DNA of 10,027 nt from Hyphomonas sp. UBA5111 (GTDB taxonomy: Bacteria; Pseudomonadota; Alphaproteobacteria; Caulobacterales; Hyphomonadaceae). The stretch covers positions 1 to 10,027 of the forward strand of contig DHZF01000105.1 in assembly GCA_002414505.1 (NCBI GenBank). The letters are read 5' to 3'. Of this stretch, positions 1 to 9,370 are shown piece by piece. Made by a program: the position numbers and the translations under genes. Within the stretch, counting starts at the first letter, position 1. Every line of letters starts with the position of its first letter. Under the pieces are notes generated by a model that was not told where the DNA came from, ran no database searches, and saw only the letters and a program-made list of their open reading frames with translations.

Positions 1-3069
<3,069 letters not shown>

Positions 3070-3081
3070 GCGATTGCCGCG

Positions 3082-4029
3082 CTAGACGAAGGTTTCGTTG
3101 ATCGCGTCTGTATCCGTCCAGTTCGGGTCGGTCTTCGCAGCCAAGGCTGCGGGGCCACCGAACACATGCATCATCGCACCCGCCAGTCCCATATAGACCA
3201 GGCCGAAGATGATGGCTGGAATGATAAAGCCCGGCGTGGCGAAGGCAGCGATGACCTCAGCAGGATCATCCGAGCCGCTTTGCATCACTGGCATCAGCGA
3301 CATGACCGCTGTCACGGCGAACACCATATAGAGCACCATCATGCCGACCATCATGATCAGGCCCAGCACGAGCCAGCTGCCGATCAGGGTCCACACTTTG
3401 CCCTTGGTGACCCGCCACGCGCTGCTGAACCGAATTTTACGATCCCGGATGGTCATGGCAGCGGCGGGCGAAAAGCGAATCATCACCCAGACGGCTAACG
3501 TAAAGATGAAGGGTATAAGGAGCCATCCCAGCAAGGGAGTGAACAAGAAGATTTCCTCGCCCACTGCCGCCGAGAGCGCCGCCATTACGGCTACCAAAAG
3601 AAGTAACACGAGAATAAAGGCGACATAGAGCAGGAACATAAGGCCGAGCCAGAACAAGCCGACCACAAACAGGCGCCCCTCATCGCCGCCAAGTTTCAGG
3701 CTGAACCCCTCAGCGCGCATATAGCGCCGCTGGCTTGCTGCTTCAAACAGGATCCACATCAGAATGCCGAGTACAATATACGCGAGATACCCGATCGCAA
3801 CCCGGCCCATGTTTTCCAGCATGACCTGATCCATCAGATCCGGGTCTTCCATGACGAACGGATTAAAGGCGGCAGCATAGATCGGGGCCATCAGGTACAT
3901 GCTCAGCCCCTGGACCACGATTGCGCACAGCGCATAGGCCAGCGCAAACTTCCAGAGAAACCCTTTCGGTCCCCCCGTCTTGTTGAAATGCCCCATCGCA
4001 TTCCCGACTGAAAATTCCAGAGTGTTCAT
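3082..4029 (-). CDS. Uncharacterised six-helix membrane protein, paralogue of its upstream neighbour
   Basis: This 315-residue protein is predicted to lie in the inner membrane; I do not recognise a function. By eye there are about six hydrophobic segments, near residues 24-50, 76-96, 120-155 (long, perhaps a hairpin), 163-185, 212-245 and 265-290. No signal peptide is evident. Two cytosolic-looking motifs are shared with the gene at 4044-5027: FEAASQRRYMRAEGFSLKLG from residue 95, followed by GDE, and TIRDRKIRFSSAWRVTKGKVW at 193-213 with invariant Trp and Gly. Both proteins also share an MHV-x-G-x-PAA end. I recall similar arginine-rich inter-helix motifs in hypothetical proteins of Caulobacterales, but not a role. 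It is the last gene of a three-gene minus-strand run, only 14 bp behind the previous stop, so co-transcription and translational coupling are likely. A strong purine-rich ribosome site sits 6 bases before the ATG. Confidence 0.9.
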   Translation of the reverse strand: MNTLEFSVGNAMGHFNKTGGPKGFLWKFALAYALCAIVVQGLSMYLMAPIYAAAFNPFVMEDPDLMDQVMLENMGRVAIGYLAYIVLGILMWILFEAASQRRYMRAEGFSLKLGGDEGRLFVVGLFWLGLMFLLYVAFILVLLLLVAVMAALSAAVGEEIFLFTPLLGWLLIPFIFTLAVWVMIRFSPAAAMTIRDRKIRFSSAWRVTKGKVWTLIGSWLVLGLIMMVGMMVLYMVFAVTAVMSLMPVMQSGSDDPAEVIAAFATPGFIIPAIIFGLVYMGLAGAMMHVFGGPAALAAKTDPNWTDTDAINETFV

Positions 4030-4035
4030 CAGATG

Positions 4036-4045
4036 CCCTCCCTCT
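4036..4045 (-). promoter_or_regulatory. Ribosome binding site overlapping the upstream stop codon
   Basis: On the minus strand the bases read AGAGGGAGGG, ending 6 bases before the ATG at 4029. The first two bases are part of the stop codon (TAG, 4046-4044) of the preceding paralogue. This supports the chosen start and suggests ribosomes finishing the upstream gene reinitiate here, keeping the two paralogues in fixed proportion. The coupling is inference. Confidence 0.6.
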
Positions 4046-5027
4046 AACTGAACGTATCCACGCGATAGGTATCGTCCACACTGCCGCGCGGGTCATGCCG
4101 TGCGGCGAACGCGGCCGGTGCGCCGGCGACATGCATGAGCAGACCCGACAGGAACAGGCGCGCGATCATGTAGATCGCCAACGCGACGATCACCCCGCCG
4201 CTCATAAAGGCCGCAACTATGTCTTCACCCGTCTGAGCATTCTCAAGGGCGGGCGCCGCCGTGAACATCATCGGAAGCTGGAGCAGCTGGTCGGCGATGC
4301 TGACAACAATTCCCCCCACGATGGTGAGGATGAGATACGATCCGAGGATTGGCCAGAACCGGCCATGCGATACATTCCAGGCATCGAGGAATCGGAACTC
4401 CCGGTCCTTGATGGTCAAAGCAAAGCACGGAGCAAGACGGGTCGCGAAGAAGACATAGATCAGGAACAGGACAAACCCCAGCCCGAACGCACCAAGGATC
4501 GGCCCGATGACGCGCCTCGCGATTTCATTCTCTGATGCGCCCGCTTCAACCATGCCCACCACGCCGAAGATTGAACTGAAAATCATGATGAATGGCACGA
4601 TGGTGAAAAGGGTCTGCATGACCGCCCAACAGAACCCGACCGCCATGATCCGCATTTCATCCCCTCCGAACCCAAGGGAAAACCGTTCGTCACGCACATA
4701 GCGCCGCTGCGAGGCGGCCTCGAACATGGCCCAGATGATCCAGCTGCCCAGAGTGGCAATGATCGCCCACCCGACCAGCGGCTGCATGGCGCCGAGAATC
4801 GCGGCGAATACGGCTTGAGGATCATCCTGTCCGACCGAGGCCTGTTCCAGCATCTCGATGGTCTGGAACACCTGCACAAAATCATCCTTGGCAAAAATCA
4901 GGATCGCCAGGCTGAAAACCGTGAACGCGCCCGCAAACGCAAGCGGAAACATCCAGAGGAAGCTTCGCGCATGCGCTGCGCGGAATGCGAACATCAGCGC
5001 GCCATCAAATGAAAACCGGCTTGGCAT
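4044..5027 (-). CDS. Uncharacterised six-helix membrane protein, paralogue of its downstream neighbour
   Basis: This is a 327-residue multipass membrane protein of unknown function. Hydrophobic segments lie near residues 24-46, 82-104, 126-160, 174-196, 226-246 and 275-298. The motif MFEAASQRRYVRDERFSLGF from residue 101, followed by GGDE, and the block TIKDREFRFLDAWNVSHGRFW at 205-225 closely match those in the gene at 3082-4029. Outside these blocks and the MHVAGAPAAFAARHDP C-terminus the two sequences diverge, so this is an old duplication and not a recent copy. The soluble stretch between the first two helices (about 47-80) is variable in both. The ATG at 5027 is preceded at 9 bases by AGGGGGG on the coding strand, which fixes the start. 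The adjacent upstream gene is on the same strand across a 65-bp gap that may hold its own weak promoter. Confidence 0.9.
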   Translation of the reverse strand: MPSRFSFDGALMFAFRAAHARSFLWMFPLAFAGAFTVFSLAILIFAKDDFVQVFQTIEMLEQASVGQDDPQAVFAAILGAMQPLVGWAIIATLGSWIIWAMFEAASQRRYVRDERFSLGFGGDEMRIMAVGFCWAVMQTLFTIVPFIMIFSSIFGVVGMVEAGASENEIARRVIGPILGAFGLGFVLFLIYVFFATRLAPCFALTIKDREFRFLDAWNVSHGRFWPILGSYLILTIVGGIVVSIADQLLQLPMMFTAAPALENAQTGEDIVAAFMSGGVIVALAIYMIARLFLSGLLMHVAGAPAAFAARHDPRGSVDDTYRVDTFS

Positions 5028-5062
5028 CTGGCAGAGCCCCCCTGAACTGCTGATCAGGCGTC

Positions 5063-5092
5063 AGGATAGGGCGATTTATATGACAGGCGCAA
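5063..5092 (-). promoter_or_regulatory. Possible internal promoter ahead of the membrane paralogue pair
   Basis: In the 65-bp gap between two minus-strand genes, the coding strand reads TTGCGC (5092-5087), an 18-bp spacer, then TATCCT (5068-5063). This is a partial match to the sigma-70 -35 and -10 boxes. It would give the two downstream paralogues transcription independent of the gene at 5093-5896. The match is weak and could be chance. A short 5-bp inverted repeat (CCTGA...TCAGG, 5041-5058) lies just downstream. Confidence 0.2.
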
Positions 5093-5896
5093 TCACTCGG
5101 TGGGAGCCGTCTCCGGATGCAGCCGATGCAGGGCGGCCACCGCAAGGCCATGTCCGCCCAGCAGGAAGGGCACCAGCAGGGCCATGCCGACCGCGCCCGA
5201 CAGGAAGGCGCCAAGGGCGCTGTCGCCCCAGGCATTCCGCAACCCCCAATTGATCAGCACGGCCACGGCAAACGGCAGAATGTGCGTCACCAGCGCGGCG
5301 AGGCCGAGCCGCAGGGCATGTCCCTTCGTCCAGGACCAGGTGCGGAAGACCAGGGTCTGGCCTGTGGCAACGGTCGCCGCACCGATCAGCAACAGACGCA
5401 GCGCCATGTAGAACAGAACCGCAGCCCCCGCCACACAGGCGAGGATCAGGACAGCGCCAAAAGCTGTAGGCAACATGTCGATCAGAGCCGCCTGAACCAC
5501 GTCCGGCGGCGTTTCTGCATCGATTTCAACCCGGCCCGACGCCTTGAGCAGGATTCCGGGGAGGATCAACAGGAAGAAACCGACGAAAGCACCCACAAAC
5601 AGGAAGGCGACATAAATAGCCAGATTCGCATGGGCGAGGCGCAGGCGATCCCCTGTGCGCGTCTCCAGCATGGCGCGGTAGACCACGAGCGAGAATTCGA
5701 TCCCGACGACAAACACGACGAGCGCCGCAATCGCGGGCGCTGCATCCCCGATTGCAGATCCGGGGCCCACCGCAAAGGTGTAGATGCCGCCTGCAACAAT
5801 AAGAGCGAGCATGAGAACCAGGCTCGGCCGCGCGGCTCTCAGGGCCAACGACCATGCCTCTGCTACCAGGTCTGGAATAGAAAGCTTGCGAGTCAT
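5093..5896 (-). CDS. Uncharacterised multipass membrane protein, probable distant relative of the next two genes
   Basis: This is a 267-residue protein of unknown function, Ala/Leu/Val-rich, with about six hydrophobic segments near residues 24-44, 52-72, 91-118, 138-166, 195-218 and 229-252. Its helix spacing resembles that of the two downstream paralogues. It carries echoes of both of their signature blocks: an Arg-rich stretch after the second helix ([20 protein letters not shown], 73-92) and [20 protein letters not shown] (184-203), which parallels their F-x2-AW-x3-G block. Overall identity to them is low, so relatedness is inference. Its ATG at 5896 is preceded 6 bases upstream by a perfect AAGGAG (5908-5903). 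As first gene of the minus-strand run it is divergent from trmFO across 95 bp. Topology resembles other helical families such as the GPDPase membrane domain, but I would not assign it. Confidence 0.88.
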   Translation of the reverse strand: MTRKLSIPDLVAEAWSLALRAARPSLVLMLALIVAGGIYTFAVGPGSAIGDAAPAIAALVVFVVGIEFSLVVYRAMLETRTGDRLRLAHANLAIYVAFLFVGAFVGFFLLILPGILLKASGRVEIDAETPPDVVQAALIDMLPTAFGAVLILACVAGAAVLFYMALRLLLIGAATVATGQTLVFRTWSWTKGHALRLGLAALVTHILPFAVAVLINWGLRNAWGDSALGAFLSGAVGMALLVPFLLGGHGLAVAALHRLHPETAPTE

Positions 5897-5956
5897 ATCC
5901 GACTCCTTACACGCCCGGTCGCGGCCTCGCCACGGGGAATCACGGCAAACGCCACC

Positions 5957-5985
5957 TTGACGACGCCGCCCTTGCCCCGCACATC
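5957..5985 (+). promoter_or_regulatory. Weak promoter candidate for trmFO-queE
   Basis: The 95-bp divergent gap holds TTGACG at 5957-5962, a good -35 match. Seventeen bases later is CACATC (5980-5985), a poor -10. If used, transcription would begin at about the trmFO ATG, giving a leaderless mRNA, which would fit the absence of any Shine-Dalgarno sequence in the 20 bases before 5992. The evidence is thin. No promoter stood out for the divergent membrane gene on the other strand. Confidence 0.17.
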
Positions 5986-5991
5986 CGCCGC

Positions 5992-7395
5992 ATGAGCATC
6001 AAACCCATTCATATCATCGGCGGCGGCATGGCCGGATCCGAGGCCGCATGGCAGGCCGCCAATGCAGGCGTGCCCGTCATCCTGCACGAAATGCGCGGCG
6101 TCAAAGGCACCGATGCCCACCAGACCGACAAGCTGGCCGAACTGGTCTGCTCGAACTCGTTCCGCTCGGATGACCATGTGTCGAATGCCGTCGGCGTGCT
6201 GCATGAGGAAATGCGCCGGGCGAATGGCCTGATCATGCATACGGCGGCCGAGCACCAGGTACCCGCGGGCAGCGCGCTGGCCGTGGACCGTGAAGGCTTT
6301 GCCGAGGCGGTTACCGCTAAGCTGGAAGCCCACCCGAACGTCACCATCGTCCGCGAGGAAATCGACGGTATCCCACCCGAAGACTGGGACAGCGTGATCG
6401 TGGCCACAGGGCCGCTCACCTCGCTAAAGCTCGCAGAAGCGATCCACGCCCATACCGGCGAGGAGGATCTCGCTTTCTTCGATGCCATTGCGCCGATCGT
6501 CTATTTTGACTCCGTCGACATGACCAAGGCCTGGCGCCAGAGCCGTTATGACAAGCCCGGCCCCGGCGGCGACACGGCGGCCTACATCAACTGTCCGCTC
6601 GATGAAGACCAGTACAACGCCTTCATCGACGCGCTGATCTCAGGCGAGAAAACCGAGTTCAAGGAATGGGAAAAGAACACGCCTTACTTTGAAGGCTGCC
6701 TGCCCATCGAAGTCATGGCGGAACGCGGGCGCGAGACACTGCGCTTCGGCCCCATGAAGCCGGTCGGCCTGACCAACCCTCATCAGCCGGACATCAAGGC
6801 GCATGCCATCGTCCAGCTGCGTCAGGACAATGCCCACGGCACGCTCTGGAACATGGTCGGCTTCCAGACCAAGCTGAAATATGGCGCCCAGACCGATATC
6901 TTCCGCATGATCCCCGGCCTCGAAAAAGCCGAGTTCGCGCGACTTGGCGGCATCCACCGCAACACCTTCCTGAACTCACCCAAACTGCTTGACGAGCAGC
7001 TGCGCATGAAGAGCCTGCCGCGCCTGCGATTTGCCGGTCAGGTCACGGGCGTCGAAGGCTATGTCGAAAGCGCGGGCATGGGCTTGCTCGCCGGTCGCTT
7101 CGCCGCAGCTGAGCGTCTGGGCCAGCCCTTGGCGCCGCCGCCGGAAACGACTGCGCTCGGCTCCCTGATCCGCCACATCACCGGCGGCCATCTTGAAGGC
7201 AAGGCAACCTTCCAGCCGATGAACGTCAATTTCGGCCTGTTCCCGGAGATCACCGATTTCCCGAAGCACGGGCCCGACGGCAAGCGCCTGCGCGGCAAGG
7301 ACAAGGGCCGCGCGAAGAAACGTGCGCAGGCAGTGCGCGCATTGGAAGACTTTGATTCCTGGTTGTCGGCCACCAGCCTGGTCCCGGCAGAATAG
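5992..7395 (+). CDS. trmFO: TrmFO, folate/FAD-dependent tRNA (uracil-54-C5)-methyltransferase
   Basis: TrmFO forms 5-methyluridine at position 54 in the tRNA T-loop, taking the carbon from methylenetetrahydrofolate and electrons from reduced FAD; it is cytosolic. The 467-residue protein is full length. Seen: the dinucleotide-binding start [15 protein letters not shown] (6-20), the family block [11 protein letters not shown] with Cys53, and a second conserved Cys at 236 in [14 protein letters not shown]. These correspond to the two cysteines studied in the Bacillus subtilis enzyme (C53 and C226, from memory). Further family blocks are [13 protein letters not shown] (about 251-263), [18 protein letters not shown] (about 352-369) and [10 protein letters not shown] near the C-terminus. 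The ATG at 5992 places the FAD motif correctly, but there is no ribosome site before it. queE follows 2 bp after the stop, so the two are almost surely co-transcribed. It is not the related GidA/MnmG, which is longer and has a different C-terminus. Confidence 0.97.
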   Translation: MSIKPIHIIGGGMAGSEAAWQAANAGVPVILHEMRGVKGTDAHQTDKLAELVCSNSFRSDDHVSNAVGVLHEEMRRANGLIMHTAAEHQVPAGSALAVDREGFAEAVTAKLEAHPNVTIVREEIDGIPPEDWDSVIVATGPLTSLKLAEAIHAHTGEEDLAFFDAIAPIVYFDSVDMTKAWRQSRYDKPGPGGDTAAYINCPLDEDQYNAFIDALISGEKTEFKEWEKNTPYFEGCLPIEVMAERGRETLRFGPMKPVGLTNPHQPDIKAHAIVQLRQDNAHGTLWNMVGFQTKLKYGAQTDIFRMIPGLEKAEFARLGGIHRNTFLNSPKLLDEQLRMKSLPRLRFAGQVTGVEGYVESAGMGLLAGRFAAAERLGQPLAPPPETTALGSLIRHITGGHLEGKATFQPMNVNFGLFPEITDFPKHGPDGKRLRGKDKGRAKKRAQAVRALEDFDSWLSATSLVPAE

Positions 7396-7397
7396 AC

Positions 7398-8153
7398 ATG
7401 CGCCTCGCCGTCACAGAGCCCGGCGTGCCCGAGATCTTCCATTCGCTGCAGGGTGAGGGCGTCTCGGCCGGCAAGCCGAGCGTGTTTGTGCGCTTTTCCC
7501 AGTGTAACCTGCACTGCGTCTGGTGTGACACAGCCTATACATGGAATTTTCAGGGGACGGAGTTTTCCCATCGCGATGACCTGCCGGGCGCCCCGAAGAA
7601 ATTCGACCGCGCTGCAGAGACCGTCGATGTATCTGTGGAGGCGCTGGCCGAGAGACTGATCAGCCAGCCTTGCCGCCGCATCATCTTCACTGGCGGCGAG
7701 CCCCTGTTGCAACAGCGCGACCTCGGCGAGCTGATCCAGCGCCTCAAGGCATTCGACCCAGACTTCTATATCGAGATCGAGACCAATGGCACGATCAAGC
7801 CCGTCGGCCTCGCCGCGGAGTTGATCGATCAGTTCAACGTCTCCCCGAAGCTGGCCCATTCCGGCAATGCGGCCTCGATCCGGCTGAGACCCGAAGTGCT
7901 CGGCTTCTATGCGGGCGACCCGCGCGCGAACTTCAAGATTGTTGTGGCAAATCCCTCAGACCTGGAGGAAGTCCACGCGCTCGTTGCCGAGTCCGGAATG
8001 CCTGCCAGCCGTGTATGGCTGATGCCCGAGGGCCGGACGCCAGCCGAACTTCGCGCGCGAGAGCCCTGGCTCGCCGAGGCGTGTCTTGAAGCCGGCTACA
8101 ATTTTACCGACCGTCTGCACATCCACCTCTACGGGGATACGCGGGGCACCTGA
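7398..8153 (+). CDS. queE: QueE, 7-carboxy-7-deazaguanine synthase (radical SAM)
   Basis: QueE is a radical SAM enzyme that contracts 6-carboxy-tetrahydropterin to 7-carboxy-7-deazaguanine, the step before preQ0 in queuosine biosynthesis; queuosine ends up at tRNA position 34. The 251-residue protein shows substrate/SAM elements in order: SLQGEG (16-21), the iron-sulfur cluster motif C36-x3-C40-x2-C43 (CNLHCVWC), GGEPLLQ (99-105), EIETNG (126-131), VSPK (148-151) and the C-terminal HLYGDTRGT (243-251). The stretch from about 45 to 75 (TAYTWNFQG and following) is the family insert between cluster and GGEP. The ATG lies 2 bp after the trmFO stop with only a poor purine stretch before it, so translation probably depends on coupling. 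Other queuosine genes (queC, queD, queF) are not in the window. It ends 3 bp from the stop of a convergent gene. Confidence 0.97.
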   Translation: MRLAVTEPGVPEIFHSLQGEGVSAGKPSVFVRFSQCNLHCVWCDTAYTWNFQGTEFSHRDDLPGAPKKFDRAAETVDVSVEALAERLISQPCRRIIFTGGEPLLQQRDLGELIQRLKAFDPDFYIEIETNGTIKPVGLAAELIDQFNVSPKLAHSGNAASIRLRPEVLGFYAGDPRANFKIVVANPSDLEEVHALVAESGMPASRVWLMPEGRTPAELRAREPWLAEACLEAGYNFTDRLHIHLYGDTRGT

Positions 8154-8156
8154 GCC

Positions 8157-8897
8157 TTACTTGGCCAGCATCCACACGGCCATCGCGATCATCATCAGGT
8201 TTTCGGTCAATGAGACGAAGCCCAGCGGCACATTGCTGTCCCCACCGACACAGGCGCATTTCAGGTCCCGCTTTTCAATGTAAACCGCGCGGAACACCGA
8301 CACAGCGCCAATCGTGCCGATGAACAGGGCCACCGGCGCTGCGAGGAAGATCAATGCGCCCGCGATCATCAAAACGCCTGCCAGCAATTCCGCAAACGGA
8401 TAGATATAGGCGTACCTGACCCATTTCCGCGCCAACAGATCGTAGCCGAGAAACGAATTGGAAAAGCTTTCAAGGTCCCGCAATTTCTGGATAGCCAGAA
8501 TACACATGCTGATGGCGATGAACCATTCTACGGCGCGGACGGTCAGCAGGCTGCCATAGGCGGCCCAGCTGACAGCCAAAGCCATGAAAGCTGCCGACGC
8601 GAAGATGGCGATGACCGGCGTATAGGTCTTCTTGTTCTTGTCCTTCGCAGGCTGACCGAAAAATTCCTTCAAGGCGTCATACCCGCCGATCCGCTTTCCA
8701 TCGATGAAAGTCTGAGGCGTCGTCTTTACATCATGCTCGCGCTTGAAGGCATCGGTCTCCTCGCGGCTGGTCAGGAGGTGATCCTCGACAGGATACCCTT
8801 TACGCTTGAGCAGCGCTCGGCTTTTCAGCCCGAACGGACAGACATGCGACGGTGTTTTCATCCGGTAGAGATGGGCGACGGGTTTGGTCATAGACAT
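8157..8897 (-). CDS. Glutaredoxin domain fused to a MauE/DoxX-like membrane domain
   Basis: This 246-residue protein has two parts. Residues 7-82 are a glutaredoxin fold: active site CPFG at 20-23 (one cysteine, where dithiol forms have CPYC), the cis-proline segment TTPQTFIDG (59-67) and the glutathione-binding GGYD (71-74). Residues 90-246 form a membrane domain with about four helices (near 92-115, 121-136, 162-200 as two close helices, and 222-244), resembling the MauE/DoxX redox-associated group, with a conserved-looking CACVGG (Cys214, Cys216) in the loop before the last helix. The Grx domain precedes the first helix without a signal peptide, so it should be cytosolic. A likely role is thiol-disulfide exchange between glutathione and membrane-domain cysteines, but no substrate is known to me. 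GGAG 5-6 bases upstream supports the ATG at 8897; the ATG at 8891 is a lesser alternative. The gene is divergent from a MerR regulator whose operator sits in its promoter, so induction by a metal or thiol-reactive signal is probable. Confidence 0.9.
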   Translation of the reverse strand: MSMTKPVAHLYRMKTPSHVCPFGLKSRALLKRKGYPVEDHLLTSREETDAFKREHDVKTTPQTFIDGKRIGGYDALKEFFGQPAKDKNKKTYTPVIAIFASAAFMALAVSWAAYGSLLTVRAVEWFIAISMCILAIQKLRDLESFSNSFLGYDLLARKWVRYAYIYPFAELLAGVLMIAGALIFLAAPVALFIGTIGAVSVFRAVYIEKRDLKCACVGGDSNVPLGFVSLTENLMMIAMAVWMLAK

Positions 8898-8930
8898 GGG
8901 AAACTCCGATTGTGGACTTCAGACCTTGCC

Positions 8931-8936
8931 TATATA
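8931..8936 (+). promoter_or_regulatory. Possible -10 box of the regulator gene, shared with the divergent promoter
   Basis: TATATA is its own reverse complement, so the same six bases can serve as -10 for both directions. Read on the plus strand, transcription would start near 8942-8948, at or a few bases before the regulator's ATG, making a leaderless or nearly leaderless mRNA. No good -35 box lies 16-18 bp upstream (the best is TTGTGG at 8910-8915, 15 bp spacing), so this is tentative. Confidence 0.3.
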
Positions 8937-8942
8937 ACCCCC

Positions 8943-8954
8943 GTACCATGGTAC
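8943..8954. promoter_or_regulatory. MerR-family operator, perfect 12-bp dyad
   Basis: GTACCATGGTAC is a perfect inverted repeat lying inside the long spacer of the divergent promoter. It begins two bases after the -35 box on the minus strand. The Tn21/Tn501 mercury operator, from memory, has the half-sites GTAC-N4-GTAC at the same offset, also with a 19-bp spacer. The likely ligand is the adjacent MerR-type regulator, which would both activate the glutaredoxin-MauE gene and repress itself. The central CATG contains the regulator's own start codon. Confidence 0.7.
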
Positions 8955-9370
8955 AGTTGCAATACGATCTTCAGATCTTGATTGGAAAGTTGGCCGAAGC
9001 TGGAGGCGTGGGCGTGGAAACCGTCCGCTATTATCAGCGTCTGGGTCTGATGCCCCTACCGGAACGCCCGCAAGGCAGTGGCGTCTCAGGTGGCATCCGC
9101 CGATATGGCCGTGCAGATGTGGAACGCCTTCGCTTCATTCGCTCTGCGCAGGCCGCCGGCTTCACCTTGAAGCAAATCGCCCGCCTGATCGAACTCGACG
9201 CGATGACAGATCGCACGGAAGCGAGACAAATGGCAACAGATCGCCTCAAGGCGCTGGATGCCCAGATCAACGAGCTACAGCAGGCCCGGGCGTCATTGAA
9301 ACGGCTTGCGGAAGAATGTGCATATGAGGATGGCGGCCCATGCCCCATCCTAAAGGCGTTCGAGCCTTAG
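8948..9370 (+). CDS. MerR-family transcriptional regulator, mercury-MerR-like but with altered metal site
   Basis: This 140-residue MerR-type dimeric DNA-binding regulator has a winged helix-turn-helix at 12-54 (LIGKLAEAGGVGVETVRYYQ from residue 11, GGIRRYG at 48-54), an effector helix region SAQAAGFTLKQIARLIEL (66-83), a long dimerisation helix (about 86-123) and the C-terminal cysteine pair C124-x7-C132 followed by PIL. Its sequence tracks mercury MerR closely (compare IRRYG-x-ADV and SAQ-x2-GF). However, the position of MerR Cys82 is Arg89 or Thr90, and MerR has C-x8-C. The C-x7-C spacing is that of CueR, which instead has Ser77. The inducer is therefore uncertain: a metal, or a thiol-reactive compound. 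The wing carries a few extra residues (SGVSG) relative to MerR. I chose ATG 8948 because it gives the same N-terminal overhang as Tn501 MerR. GTG at 8912 and TTG at 8978 are open alternatives. No ribosome site precedes any of them. It overlaps the convergent downstream gene by 4 bp. Confidence 0.93.
   Translation: MVQLQYDLQILIGKLAEAGGVGVETVRYYQRLGLMPLPERPQGSGVSGGIRRYGRADVERLRFIRSAQAAGFTLKQIARLIELDAMTDRTEARQMATDRLKALDAQINELQQARASLKRLAEECAYEDGGPCPILKAFEP

Larger units (their letters stand above)
8931..8962 (-). promoter_or_regulatory. MerR-type long-spacer promoter for the glutaredoxin-MauE gene
   Basis: On the minus strand: TTGCAA (8962-8957), 19 bp, TTATAT (8937-8932); alternatively TATATA (8936-8931) with a 20-bp spacer. 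Ordinary sigma-70 promoters have about 17 bp. The 19-20 bp spacing is the hallmark of promoters that a MerR regulator must untwist to activate. The spacer contains a perfect dyad. The expected start of transcription is about 8920-8925, leaving a short leader with a GGAG ribosome site before the ATG at 8897. Confidence 0.72.

Noticed and set aside
3086..3098. Hairpin ACGAA-GGT-TTCGT after uvrA as a terminator
   Set aside because: The stem is only 5 bp, there is no T-run on either strand, and it lies within the last codons of the convergent membrane gene.
5117..5995. A 292-codon plus-strand open frame opposite the 267-residue membrane protein
   Set aside because: Its translation is rich in Gln, Arg and His, the typical reverse-complement image of a hydrophobic protein. 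The minus-strand gene has clear helices and an AAGGAG ribosome site.
7059..7859. A 266-codon minus-strand open frame spanning the end of trmFO and most of queE
   Set aside because: It is antisense to two well-identified enzymes and shows no domain of its own.
8912..8950. GTG at 8912 as the regulator's start, adding 12 residues
   Set aside because: The added residues have no counterpart in Tn501 MerR, there is no ribosome site, and the region contains the likely promoter -10 box. ATG 8948 gives the family's usual N-terminal length.
8948..9370. Calling the locus a mercury-resistance operon
   Set aside because: No merT, merP, merA or merB is present, and the regulator lacks the Cys82 equivalent. 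Only the operator and the overall regulator sequence are mer-like.
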